Shown piece after piece: positions 9,837 through 18,053 of a stretch of 64,000 nucleotides of DNA. Under the pieces are notes generated by a model. The model had not been told where the DNA came from. It did not search any database and saw only the letters and a program-made list of their open reading frames with translations. Within the stretch, counting starts at the first letter, position 1. Every line of letters begins with the position of its first letter. The DNA comes from Bacillus sp. FJAT-45350 (GTDB lineage Bacteria; Bacillota; Bacilli; Bacillales; NISU01), in NCBI RefSeq assembly GCF_002335805.1, contig NZ_NISU01000002.1, forward strand, positions 324,838 through 388,837, written 5' to 3'. A program made the translations under genes and the position numbers.

Positions 9837-10649
9837 TTACTTTTTGAAGGTAACGTCTTGTTTAATTTTTTCTACTCCTTGTAGAATACCTTTTGCGTTA
9901 TGGGCATCTGACCCATAGACGAGAGGGATTCCTTTATTAATTGCTTTATTAACTATTGATTCGGATGGATAAGGTTCTCCGCACAATGGCTTCATCACAC
10001 CCGCGCTATTATAATCTAACTCCATTTTATTATTTGATATTGTTTCAAGGATATCGACAATTTCTTTATTGAAATTGTATGATGAAGGAAATTTCTTCTG
10101 AAACTTATGAACTAACGTCATATGACCCACTCTTTTTGGTTTGTAAGGACCTAAATCTGCTAGTAAAGATTGCATAAGAGTTTCGTAATATTTTCGATAG
10201 ACACTTTCAACCGAACCCCATTCATCGATCATCTCTGCAAATGTATCAGGACTGTAGTCTAGACAATAATAAGAGTTTTTCCTCTTTAGAAAATGGACTG
10301 ATAATATACTATCGTCTAGCAAGTGACCTACGTCATTTAATAGTTCGGTCGTCTCCTTCTCATATTCTTCTATAAAATCAACTTCTAATCCAACTAAAAT
10401 GTTAAGTTTGCCTTTATAAGTTCCTTTTAAATTGTGAGCCTCTTCTAGATAGGGGTATAAATTTTTCAAACTCATAGCACTATCTTGCAATGGTGTTGGA
10501 TCGATAAATCCTTTCGGTAAAGGAGCATGCTCAGCAAATGTAATCGAATGGAGCCCTTTTTTTATTGCTTGTTCAGCGTATAGGTTCATCTCGTCTTTTG
10601 TTCCGTGTGGGCAGTAAGGTGTATGTATATGACCATCATGTGTAATCAA
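9837..10649 (-). CDS. hisJ: histidinol-phosphatase, PHP family
   Basis: Removes phosphate from L-histidinol phosphate, the penultimate step of histidine synthesis. The 270-aa PHP protein shows the metal-binding motifs in order: DGHIHTPYCPHG at the N-terminus, FAEHAPLP, GLEVDF, SVHFL and GSDAH near the C-terminus. I place the start at TTG 10647-10649, giving MITHDGHIHT like HisJ of B. subtilis, with AAGAGG 10 nt upstream. The in-frame ATG 60 nt further up would add a hydrophobic stretch not seen in the family. It is convergent with refZ. Confidence 0.9.
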   Translation of the reverse strand: MITHDGHIHTPYCPHGTKDEMNLYAEQAIKKGLHSITFAEHAPLPKGFIDPTPLQDSAMSLKNLYPYLEEAHNLKGTYKGKLNILVGLEVDFIEEYEKETTELLNDVGHLLDDSILSVHFLKRKNSYYCLDYSPDTFAEMIDEWGSVESVYRKYYETLMQSLLADLGPYKPKRVGHMTLVHKFQKKFPSSYNFNKEIVDILETISNNKMELDYNSAGVMKPLCGEPYPSESIVNKAINKGIPLVYGSDAHNAKGILQGVEKIKQDVTFKK

Positions 10650-10714
10650 ATTAATCACATCCTCTTGGAAATATATAATGGTTAATGCAATAAAAATTGT
10701 TATATCCAAAGCTT

Positions 10715-10877
10715 ATAGAGCATGTTCAAAAAGTAGTGGCAATGGCTTCGCACGCTGTGCGCCTTGATAGGAGGATACCACTCCTAGTAAGGCTTTTAAA
10801 AGAATACAGCGGCTACGCTAATTGCTTCGAGGTTGTTCAAAAGGTAAAACCCAACCTTTTTGCACAACCTCTTATAG
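10715..10877. mobile_element. MITE-like element with imperfect terminal inverted repeats
   Basis: A ~160-bp segment begins with TATAGAG(CATG)TTCAAAAAG. It ends with CTTTTTGCACAACCTCTTATAG, whose complement TATAAGAGGTTGTGCAAAAAG matches the start at about 16 of 22 positions. The right end itself folds into a hairpin (GAGGTTGT...ACAACCTC) with the AGGTAAA/AACCTTT core seen at other loci. The interior is richer in G and C than its flanks. A 63-codon open frame crosses it but has no ribosome site. It fills most of the 405-bp gap before ezrA. The rest (10878-11054) shows no clear promoter beyond AT-rich sequence. Confidence 0.45.
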
Positions 10878-11054
10878 TAAAAAAATAATTCTTACTGTAG
10901 TTATGTCAAAAAATGATTCAAAAATCTTTTTTCCATGGTATCATAATATATAGCAAAAAATGTAGAAAACTAAAGGAATTATCGAAATTTTAGAGAATTT
11001 AGTATACTTATGACAAAATATTGAAGGAATGCATGAAGAGAAGGGAGACCTCTG

Positions 11055-12749
11055 ATGTATTTGTTATTTGCAGCTATCGCTCTCGTTATTATTCTATTTA
11101 TTTTCGGATCAATTCAGCGAAAAAGAATATATACGGAAGTTGACCGTTTAGAAGAATGGAAGATGGACATCTTGAATCGACCAATTACAGATGAAATTGG
11201 ACGGGTTAAAGGCTTGAAGATGTCTGGGGAAACTGAAGAAAAGTTCGAAGATTGGCGAGTAGAATGGGATGAAATTGTTGGAGTTAAGTTACCTGATATT
11301 GAAGAAGGCTTATTTGATATAGAGGAGTATGCAAACAAGTACCGATTCAAAAAGGCGAAACTACTTACGACAGAAGTCAATCAAGAACTAGAGGAAATAG
11401 AGGAACGTCTTAAAACTATGTTAGATGATGTTAGTCATCTAATAGAAAGTGAAGAGCAGAATCGAACGGAAATAGGGGATGTTCGAAAGCTTTACAGTGA
11501 AACGAAGAAATACTTTAATACTCATCGTGCTTCCTTAGGAAAGACAGCAACAGCTTTCGATGAGCGACTTGATACTATTTATAGTGGGTTTTCTACCTTT
11601 GAAGAAGCAACAAAACAAGGAAACTATATTAAAGCCAGGGAACTTCTTTTATCAATGAAGGAGGAACTTGAAACTGAGCATAGCTTAATGACAGAAATTC
11701 CAAAAATGCTTGTTCAATTACAAACAAATATAACGGCAGATTTGAAGGATATTCAAATTGGAATGAAGGATATGGAAGAAGCAGGCTATGTTATTTTAGA
11801 TTTTAACCTTGAAAAGGAAATAACACGTATTAAAAATGAATGTGCTCAATTAGTGAAAGATATTGAAGAGATTCAATTAGATGGGATAAAAGAGAAAACA
11901 ACTGAAATTGAAAACGAAATCGAAGGCTTATATGACCTACTTGAAGAAGAAGTAAAATCAAAACAGGTTGTTGAAGAAAGCATTGAGCCTCTACATGAAA
12001 AATTAGAAAATACGAGAGAAAGACTTCTTGATTTGCAGGAGGAAACTGAAACTGTCCAGCAAAGTTACCGCATTTCAGAAGAGGAATTAAGACTTCATGA
12101 GCAAATTGAAAAACAACTTAGTGATTTAAAGTTAAAGCTTGGTGTTATTGTAGATGTGTCTGAAAATAATAAACAATCGTTCACATCGATTCGTATTTTA
12201 ATAGACGATTTTAAGAAAGAATTCGAAAAGGTTCACTTAGAGATTGAAAGCTGTCAAACGACGTTAGATACACTTCGCCAGGACGAGTTAAAAGCAAAAG
12301 AAACATTAAAAGGTCTAAAAGGAATGATTCTTGAAGGAAAACGAATGATTCAAAAGAGTAATATTCCTGGATTACCTCAGTCTGTTCTTGATGAAATTGT
12401 CCAAGGGGAACAGAAGTTAGTTGAAGCTGCTGAAAAAATCGAAGAGATTCCTCTCGAAATGGTAGTAGTGAACGAGAAAGTTGAAGAAGCGAAAGAACAT
12501 GTGAATACAAGTAATCAGTTAATTTTTGATACGATTGAAAAGGCTGATTTAGCTGAAAGATTAATTCAATATGGTAATCGTTATCGTAGCCGTTCTGAAC
12601 GAGTGATGGAACAATTAGGTGAGGCAGAACAATGCTTCCGCAATTTTTACTACGAAGATGCTATTGAAATAGCTATAAGTACGATTGAAAAATATGAGCC
12701 AAATGTCATTGAAAAACTAAATGCAGTCCCGGTTGAAGAGAAGGTTTAG
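11055..12749 (+). CDS. ezrA: septation ring formation regulator EzrA
   Basis: Negative regulator of FtsZ ring assembly, membrane-anchored at the division site. The 564-aa protein has one N-terminal membrane helix (about 2-19, LLFAAIALVIILFIFGSI) followed by a long cytoplasmic spectrin-like coiled coil to the end. Length, N-out topology and the segment LNRPITDEIGRVKGLKMSGETEEKFEDWR match the family. AAGGGAGA precedes the ATG. It appears monocistronic, with a terminator overlapping its stop. Confidence 0.96.
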   Translation: MYLLFAAIALVIILFIFGSIQRKRIYTEVDRLEEWKMDILNRPITDEIGRVKGLKMSGETEEKFEDWRVEWDEIVGVKLPDIEEGLFDIEEYANKYRFKKAKLLTTEVNQELEEIEERLKTMLDDVSHLIESEEQNRTEIGDVRKLYSETKKYFNTHRASLGKTATAFDERLDTIYSGFSTFEEATKQGNYIKARELLLSMKEELETEHSLMTEIPKMLVQLQTNITADLKDIQIGMKDMEEAGYVILDFNLEKEITRIKNECAQLVKDIEEIQLDGIKEKTTEIENEIEGLYDLLEEEVKSKQVVEESIEPLHEKLENTRERLLDLQEETETVQQSYRISEEELRLHEQIEKQLSDLKLKLGVIVDVSENNKQSFTSIRILIDDFKKEFEKVHLEIESCQTTLDTLRQDELKAKETLKGLKGMILEGKRMIQKSNIPGLPQSVLDEIVQGEQKLVEAAEKIEEIPLEMVVVNEKVEEAKEHVNTSNQLIFDTIEKADLAERLIQYGNRYRSRSERVMEQLGEAEQCFRNFYYEDAIEIAISTIEKYEPNVIEKLNAVPVEEKV

Positions 12750-12762
12750 GCCTTCTCTTTAC
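12737..12762 (+). terminator. terminator of ezrA
   Basis: AGAGAAGG pairs with CCTTCTCT; the stop codon lies in the 6-nt loop and TTT follows. Confidence 0.7.
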
Positions 12763-12841
12763 TAATTTTTACCTAACTACTTTACTTAGATTCTATGGTA
12801 AAATGTAGCTATAGAGAGCGATTTTGTTAGGAGTGGTCAGA

Positions 12842-13150
12842 ATGAGTAAAATGAAAATAGTATTACTTGCTGTATTTTCTATGTCTTGCATTGCTGTATG
12901 GTCAATCATAATTTGGAATTTAGTATCAGTAAATGAACCTGCGACCACTCACCCAACAAAGGAATTGCATGAAATCATTGAATTTGAAAAGCCACTGATT
13001 ACAGATCAAAGTGAACTAGTATATAGAGAAGAATCATTGCAAGAACGGTTTAGACAACAAGGAATAGATTGGCATGATGGTTTAGAGCTAGCTCCAAATC
13101 GAATTATTTCGGTGGAAGAATTATTGGAGATTATTGAGGAACCATCCTAA
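12842..13150 (+). CDS. small membrane-anchored protein, unknown function
   Basis: A 102-aa protein that I do not recognise. An N-terminal hydrophobic segment (about 5-27) after MSKMK looks like a signal anchor. The rest is acidic and polar with no cysteines and ends EELLEIIEEPS. TAGGAGTGG lies 6 nt before ATG 12842; an in-frame TTG at 12824 precedes that site and is unlikely. It sits between ezrA and nifZ and has its own terminator. In B. subtilis this position holds an unrelated gene. Confidence 0.7.
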   Translation: MSKMKIVLLAVFSMSCIAVWSIIIWNLVSVNEPATTHPTKELHEIIEFEKPLITDQSELVYREESLQERFRQQGIDWHDGLELAPNRIISVEELLEIIEEPS

Positions 13151-13197
13151 ACTAATAGCAAAGAGTACGTATGAATTATATCTACTTCAATTAAAGG

Positions 13198-13236
13198 CAC
13201 ACATCGGTTAAAATAAACGGAGTGTGTTTTTTGTCT
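13198..13236 (+). terminator. terminator of the small membrane protein gene
   Basis: GCACACATCGGTT pairs with AACGGAGTGTG with bulges and is followed by TTTTTTG. Confidence 0.65.
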
Positions 13237-13244
13237 TATTTATT

Positions 13245-13273
13245 TTGAAAGATTTTTTTCTAATACGTATGAT
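13245..13273 (+). promoter_or_regulatory. sigma-A promoter of nifZ-thiI
   Basis: TTGAAA, a 17-bp spacer and TATGAT, about 50 nt before the nifZ start. Confidence 0.6.
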
Positions 13274-13323
13274 AAATATGTTAAGATATACTGATGCAAC
13301 TTACTAAAAGGAGTCGTAAAGCA

Positions 13324-14466
13324 ATGATTTATTTTGATAATAGTGCTACGACAAAGCCATATCGGGAAGTTCTTGATACATTCATGACAGTATCAGAAAC
13401 TTTTTTTGGCAATCCATCATCGATGCACAGGCTAGGGATTGAGTCTGAGAGAATTTTGACAAAATCAAGGGAACTTATTGCAAGCCTTCTTGGAGTGGAG
13501 TCAAAAGAAGTCATTTTTACGTCTGGTGGTACAGAAGGTAATAATATTGTTATTAAGGGGATAACGAGTGCCCATAAAAATCGTGGAAACCATATCATTA
13601 CGTCTACAATAGAGCACCCGTCGGTTTTAGAAAGCTACAAACAATTAGAAACGATTGGATATCGTGTAACGTATCTATCCGTAGATGCAGAAGGGCTTAT
13701 TTCACTAAAAGAGTTAGAGGAAGCGATATGTGAAGATACGGTATTAGTTTCCTGCATTCATGTAAATAATGAAACAGGTGTGATTCAACCAATTGACGAA
13801 ATAGGTCAATTATTACACAAGTATCCTAAGCTTTATTTTCATGTTGACCATGTTCAAGGTGTAACAAAGGTACCTTTGAATTTAAAGAAAGCTAAAATCG
13901 ATTTTGCTACAATTTCTGGGCATAAGTTTCATGGCATGAAAGGTACAGGGGTTTTGTATGTCCGTCATAGTTTGAAGCTATTACCCTTATTTCACGGCGG
14001 AGTTCAAGAGTTAAATATTAGAGCAGGTACGGAAAATGTTGCAGGAATAGCTGCATTAGCAAAAGCGCTACGACTGAGCTTTGAAAACGGAATTGAAAAA
14101 ATTGATAAACTCCAACAGTTAAAAGCTGTAATGTACAATGGGTTAGAAACGATTGATGGAGTGAAAATAAATAGTGATTTTAATACCTCAGCTCCTCACA
14201 TCATAAACTTTTCGATTGAGGGTGTGAAACCAGAGGTTATAATCCAAGCGTTAGCAGAGAAAGACATTTTTGTTTCAACAAAGTCTGCTTGCTCATCTAA
14301 ATTAGCAGAACCAAGCAGAGTATTAATGGAAATGGGATTAGGGGAAAAGAGAGCCCTTAGTGGTATTCGTGTCAGTTTTTCTTTTGAAAATGAAGAAAAG
14401 GAAATTAAAGAGTTTATTAATGAGTTAGAAAAAATTGTACCAGAATTTCTAAAAGTAATGAGGTAG
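13324..14466 (+). CDS. nifZ: cysteine desulfurase (NifZ/IscS-like) for tRNA thiolation
   Basis: PLP enzyme that takes sulfur from cysteine as a persulfide. The 380-aa class V aminotransferase fold has the PLP lysine in SGHKFHG (Lys201) and the persulfide cysteine in [11 protein letters not shown] (Cys323). The start is ATG 13324, with AAAAGGAG 10 nt upstream and [10 protein letters not shown] as the N-terminus; the frame extends 30 nt further up to an ATG before the Shine-Dalgarno sequence. thiI begins 5 nt after the stop, as in B. subtilis, where this pair makes 4-thiouridine in tRNA. Confidence 0.93.
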   Translation: MIYFDNSATTKPYREVLDTFMTVSETFFGNPSSMHRLGIESERILTKSRELIASLLGVESKEVIFTSGGTEGNNIVIKGITSAHKNRGNHIITSTIEHPSVLESYKQLETIGYRVTYLSVDAEGLISLKELEEAICEDTVLVSCIHVNNETGVIQPIDEIGQLLHKYPKLYFHVDHVQGVTKVPLNLKKAKIDFATISGHKFHGMKGTGVLYVRHSLKLLPLFHGGVQELNIRAGTENVAGIAALAKALRLSFENGIEKIDKLQQLKAVMYNGLETIDGVKINSDFNTSAPHIINFSIEGVKPEVIIQALAEKDIFVSTKSACSSKLAEPSRVLMEMGLGEKRALSGIRVSFSFENEEKEIKEFINELEKIVPEFLKVMR

Positions 14467-14471
14467 AAAAG

Positions 14472-15686
14472 ATGAAATATGATCATATATTAGTTCGTTA
14501 TGGTGAGTTATCACTAAAAGGTAAAAATCGTACAAAGTTTGAACGAGCTCTTGTTGGTAACATAAAAAAAGCGTTAAAAGAGTTTACTGATTTAAAATTC
14601 ATTCGTACATTTAGTCGCTTGGCAATTGAGTTAAATGATACCCCGGAAGAGCCTGTGATAAAGAAGCTTCAGAAGGTATTTGGTATCCATTCTTTTAGTC
14701 TTGCTTTAAGAGTAGAAACAGAATTAGAAGCGATGCAAGCTGGTGCACTAGCTACGATCAATGAAGCAGATGGACCCATTCGTACGTTTAAAATAACGAC
14801 AAAACGAGCATTTAAGCGATTTCCTATAGATTCTCAAAAACTTAATCATTTAATTGGTGGTTACATTCTAAAAAATACTGATGGAATTACTGTAGATGTT
14901 CATAATCCTGATATTGAGTTAAAGGTAGAAGTACGTGAATCAGCGACGTATATAAGCGGTGCTGTTATTAAAGGAGCTGGTGGATTACCAGTAGGTACAA
15001 GTGGTAAAGTAATGCTACTTCTATCTGGTGGAATTGATAGTCCAGTTGCCGGGTATTTAACAATGAAGCGTGGAGTGGAAATTGAGGCAATTCACTTCCA
15101 TAGTCCACCTTATACGAATGAACGTGCAAAGCAGAAGGTTAAGGACTTAGCGAAAGTACTAACGGAGTATGGAGGGGACATTAAATTACACTTAGTTCCA
15201 TTTACTGAAGCTCAAAAAATGGTACATGATAATATGCCCACCAACTATGAAATGACGATTATGAGAAGAATGATGCTTCGAATTAGTGACCGCATAGCTA
15301 AAGAAAATGGAGCGCTCGCTATTGCCACTGGTGAAAGCTTAGGACAGGTAGCAAGTCAAACATTGCACAGCATGAATGCGATTAATGAGGTTACAAATTT
15401 ACCTGTTATAAGACCACTAGTTGCAATGGACAAGCTCGAGGTAATCGATATTGCAAATAAAATTGGGACGTATGATATTTCAATTTTACCTTTTGAAGAT
15501 TGTTGTACTATTTTCCTTCCAGCAGAGTCAAAAACAAAACCGACAAGAGATCATTCGAATAAGTTCGAACAATATATAGATATTGAAGGTTCTGTTGAAG
15601 AAGCTGTAAAAGGAACGGAAGTAGTAACAATTACAGCTACATCATCAACAACAGATTTGGAAAAGCAACTTGATGACTTACTATAA
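14472..15686 (+). CDS. thiI: tRNA 4-thiouridine synthetase ThiI
   Basis: Adenylates U8 of tRNA and inserts sulfur. The 404-aa protein has an N-terminal ferredoxin-like and THUMP region (about 1-165), then a PP-loop ATP pyrophosphatase with SGGIDS at 185-190. FEDCC at 341-345 places Cys344 at the family's reactive position. There is no C-terminal rhodanese domain, as in other bacilli, so sulfur should come straight from the NifZ persulfide. It is in one operon with nifZ, 5 nt apart. Confidence 0.95.
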   Translation: MKYDHILVRYGELSLKGKNRTKFERALVGNIKKALKEFTDLKFIRTFSRLAIELNDTPEEPVIKKLQKVFGIHSFSLALRVETELEAMQAGALATINEADGPIRTFKITTKRAFKRFPIDSQKLNHLIGGYILKNTDGITVDVHNPDIELKVEVRESATYISGAVIKGAGGLPVGTSGKVMLLLSGGIDSPVAGYLTMKRGVEIEAIHFHSPPYTNERAKQKVKDLAKVLTEYGGDIKLHLVPFTEAQKMVHDNMPTNYEMTIMRRMMLRISDRIAKENGALAIATGESLGQVASQTLHSMNAINEVTNLPVIRPLVAMDKLEVIDIANKIGTYDISILPFEDCCTIFLPAESKTKPTRDHSNKFEQYIDIEGSVEEAVKGTEVVTITATSSTTDLEKQLDDLL

Positions 15687-15738
15687 AAAGATTAATGACT
15701 GTGACTTGGCTATTAAGCAAGTTATGGTCTTTTTTTTG
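15685..15738 (+). terminator. probable terminator of thiI
   Basis: ACTTG pairs with CAAGT inside a larger imperfect stem (AAAAGA/TCTTTT) followed by a run of T. Confidence 0.55.
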
Positions 15739-15770
15739 TTTGGGTTGAAAGATATTGAAGACTTCAAAGA

Positions 15771-15803
15771 AGAGCAAAAGGTAAAGTACAACCTTTTTAC
15801 TCT
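15771..15803. repeat. hairpin of the AGGTAAA...ACCTTT family
   Basis: AGAGCAAAAGGT pairs with ACCTTTTTACTCT around the loop AAAGTACA. The core is shared with hairpins at 79-119, 10829-10871 and 38441-38496. No T-run follows. Confidence 0.6.
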
Positions 15804-15889
15804 AACTTATGAAACAATTACCATTCTTTATTTTGTATTAAACAATCGATTGTAACAAAGTCTATAGGTAACAAAGGAGGTGAAACAAC

Positions 15890-16096
15890 ATGGCAAACAA
15901 CAACAGTTCAAACCAATTAGTTGTACCAGGTGTACAACAAGCGTTAGACCAAATGAAGTATGAAATCGCTCAAGAGTTTGGCGTACAGCTAGGTCCAGAT
16001 TCGACTTCTCGTGCAAACGGTTCAGTCGGTGGTGAAATCACTAAACGTTTAGTACAAATGGCTGAACAACAAATGAGTGGTTACCAACAACAATAA
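15890..16096 (+). CDS. sspA: alpha/beta-type small acid-soluble spore protein
   Basis: A 68-aa SASP that coats spore DNA, forces an A-like form and protects it from UV. Conserved segments are visible: [23 protein letters not shown], which includes the germination protease region, and [20 protein letters not shown] very strong AAAGGAGGTG precedes the ATG. Position directly after thiI matches sspA of B. subtilis, so the symbol rests on synteny. A sigma-G promoter is expected, but I could not point to a convincing one. Confidence 0.93.
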   Translation: MANNNSSNQLVVPGVQQALDQMKYEIAQEFGVQLGPDSTSRANGSVGGEITKRLVQMAEQQMSGYQQQ

Positions 16097-16117
16097 TCAA
16101 TCATATAATGGCTATCG

Positions 16118-16152
16118 AGAGAACGGTTTATACCGTTCTCTTTATTTTTTTT
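16118..16152 (+). terminator. terminator of the SASP gene
   Basis: GAGAACGGT pairs with ACCGTTCTC, followed by TTTATTTTTTTT. Confidence 0.9.
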
Positions 16153-16164
16153 GAAAAAATAATA

Positions 16165-16193
16165 TTCAAAAAAGTATATCTTTTCTGTATAAT
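16165..16193 (+). promoter_or_regulatory. sigma-A promoter of the acyl-CoA synthetase gene
   Basis: TTCAAA, a 17-bp spacer and TATAAT, 45 nt before the start codon. Confidence 0.65.
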
Positions 16194-16238
16194 AGAAATT
16201 GAGGCGAAACTTAACTACTATACATAAGGGGGAAGAAC

Positions 16239-17822
16239 ATGAAACGAGAAGACTTAATTGCACCTGAATATTACAATTTGTCACAAGAAGTGGAAAAGTA
16301 TGCGACAACAAATCGCTTGGCGATTATGTGGACTAGCGAAGACGGTGAGCAAAGAGATGTTCCATATTCCGAACTTGTAAGTCAAACAAATAAAATAGCA
16401 AATGCATTACTATCAAAAGGTTTAAAACAAGGTGACAGAGTTCTTTTAATTCTACCTCGCTTACCAGAAGCTTACTTTACTTATTTAGCTTGTTTAAAAG
16501 CTGGACTAGTTATTATCCCTTGTTCAGAAATGTTACGTTCAAAAGATCTAGCTTATCGCATCAATCATTCTGAAGCTAAAGCTGTTATTTCATATCATTT
16601 ATATATTTCAGAAGTTAATGGAATTTCGGGAGAGATGCCGAGCCTAACTGACAAATTAATTGTTGGAGGAAAGGCAGAAGGTTGGTCGCCTTTAGATGAG
16701 TTGTCGAAAAATGAAAGCGATTACTATGAAGGAGCTAAGACTAAACGTGGTGAGATGGCATTTTTACCATATACATCAGGAACAACAGGAAATCCAAAGG
16801 CTGTCGTTCATACACATGGTTGGGCTTTTGCCCACTTACAAACAGCATCAAAAAAATGGTTAGATGTAAAAGAAGGAGACAAAGTATGGGCTACAGCTGC
16901 ACCAGGTTGGCAAAAATGGATTTGGAGTCCGTTCTTATCAACTATCGGTGTAGGTGCGACCGCATTTGTTCATCATGGCAAATTTGACCCTAATAAGTAC
17001 TTACAGTTACTACAAGATCATGAAATCAATGTACTTTGTTGTACGCCAACTGAGTATCGTTTAATGGCAAAGGTCGAGAATATTGCTGATTACTCATTGC
17101 CACAATTACGTAGTACAGTTTCTGCTGGTGAACCACTTAATCGTCAAGTTATTGATACATTCAAAGAGCATTTCAATGTGGTTGTTCGTGATGGATATGG
17201 TCAAACAGAGAACACTTTATTAGTTGGTACTCTCTCAGGTATGGAAGTTAAACCAGGTTCAATGGGGAAACCAACACCAGGAAATGAAGTAGAAGTAATT
17301 GATGAAGATGGAAATCCAGTTGAAGTAGGTTCAGTAGGAGATATCGCAGTTCATAAGAGTGCACCAGCTTTATTTAGAGAGTACTATAAGGATCCAGAGC
17401 GTACAGCAATGGCATTCCGTGGTGATTGGTACATTACTGGTGACCAAGCGAAGAAGGATGAGGACGGTTACTTCTGGTTTGAAGGAAGAAGTGATGACAT
17501 TATCATTAGCTCAGGCTATACAATTGGACCGTTTGAAGTTGAGGACGCGTTAACTAAGCACCCGGCTGTAAAGGAATGTGCCGTTGTAGGGAGTCCTGAT
17601 GAAGTTCGAGGAACAGTTGTTAAAGCATTTATTGTTCTTCGTAACGAAGAAGATAAAAACAATGAAAGTCTAATCTCTGATTTACAAGAGCATGTAAAAA
17701 ATCTAACTGCACCATACAAATATCCACGTCGTGTTGAGTTTGTAACAGACTTACCGAAAACAACGTCAGGGAAGATTCGTCGAGTGGAACTTCGCCAACA
17801 AGAGAAAGAGCTACAGGCATAA
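16239..17822 (+). CDS. ytcI: acyl-CoA synthetase, AMP-forming (YtcI-like)
   Basis: ANL superfamily ligase of 527 aa that activates a carboxylic acid as acyl-AMP and passes it to CoA. The P-loop-like YTSGTTGNPKAV is at 178-189, YGQTE in the middle, GDWYITGD and GRSDDIII later, and the C-terminal catalytic Lys512 in TTSGKIRR. The overall pattern, including WQKWIWSPF, fits the medium-chain acyl-CoA synthetase group. The substrate cannot be fixed from sequence. GGGGGAAG precedes the ATG. Order SASP, ytcI, ytcJ, NAD kinase, sppA matches B. subtilis. Confidence 0.88.
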   Translation: MKREDLIAPEYYNLSQEVEKYATTNRLAIMWTSEDGEQRDVPYSELVSQTNKIANALLSKGLKQGDRVLLILPRLPEAYFTYLACLKAGLVIIPCSEMLRSKDLAYRINHSEAKAVISYHLYISEVNGISGEMPSLTDKLIVGGKAEGWSPLDELSKNESDYYEGAKTKRGEMAFLPYTSGTTGNPKAVVHTHGWAFAHLQTASKKWLDVKEGDKVWATAAPGWQKWIWSPFLSTIGVGATAFVHHGKFDPNKYLQLLQDHEINVLCCTPTEYRLMAKVENIADYSLPQLRSTVSAGEPLNRQVIDTFKEHFNVVVRDGYGQTENTLLVGTLSGMEVKPGSMGKPTPGNEVEVIDEDGNPVEVGSVGDIAVHKSAPALFREYYKDPERTAMAFRGDWYITGDQAKKDEDGYFWFEGRSDDIIISSGYTIGPFEVEDALTKHPAVKECAVVGSPDEVRGTVVKAFIVLRNEEDKNNESLISDLQEHVKNLTAPYKYPRRVEFVTDLPKTTSGKIRRVELRQQEKELQA

Positions 17823-17836
17823 GTTGCTCTTTCCAA

Positions 17837-17866
17837 TTTTATAACGACTGAGCGCTCGTTATAAAA
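17837..17866. promoter_or_regulatory. palindrome after ytcI, operator-like
   Basis: TTTTATAACGA and TCGTTATAAAA (11-bp arms) flank CTGAGCGC. No T-run follows on the plus strand. It could be a weak terminator or a TetR-type operator; nothing in the window binds it for certain. Confidence 0.4.
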
Positions 17867-17940
17867 ATAGGACTATTCCATTTAAGACAGTAATAGAATG
17901 TATTAATAAAGGACTTTTTATACGTAGGTAGGATGTTGAT

Positions 17941-17989
17941 AGAGGTTGATCCAAGAGAGAGTAAGAGCTTGGATTAACCTCTTTTTTTA
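17941..17989 (+). terminator. strong terminator upstream of ytcJ
   Basis: AGAGGTTGATCCAAG pairs with CTTGGATTAACCTCT, followed by TTTTTTT. It ends transcription from ytcI, or acts as an attenuator if a promoter lies in 17870-17940. Confidence 0.85.
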
Positions 17990-18053
17990 CATTGGCCACA
18001 ATTTCTTTTATGATAAAAGGAGGAGAAAAATAAGAGTTGAAAGTAGGGGTAAT

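Noticed and set aside
10697-10888. Plus-strand 63-codon frame between hisJ and ezrA
   Set aside because: It runs through the MITE-like element and its terminal hairpin, has no ribosome site and no recognisable protein character.
15670-15855. 61-codon plus-strand frame after thiI
   Set aside because: Overlaps the thiI terminator and a repeat-type hairpin; no ribosome site.
15800-15880. Sigma-G promoter for the SASP gene
   Set aside because: One is expected, but no pair of boxes with acceptable spacing was found, so none is reported.
17946-18053. N-terminal extension of ytcJ
   Set aside because: It would begin inside a strong terminator hairpin and adds residues unlike the family N-terminus.
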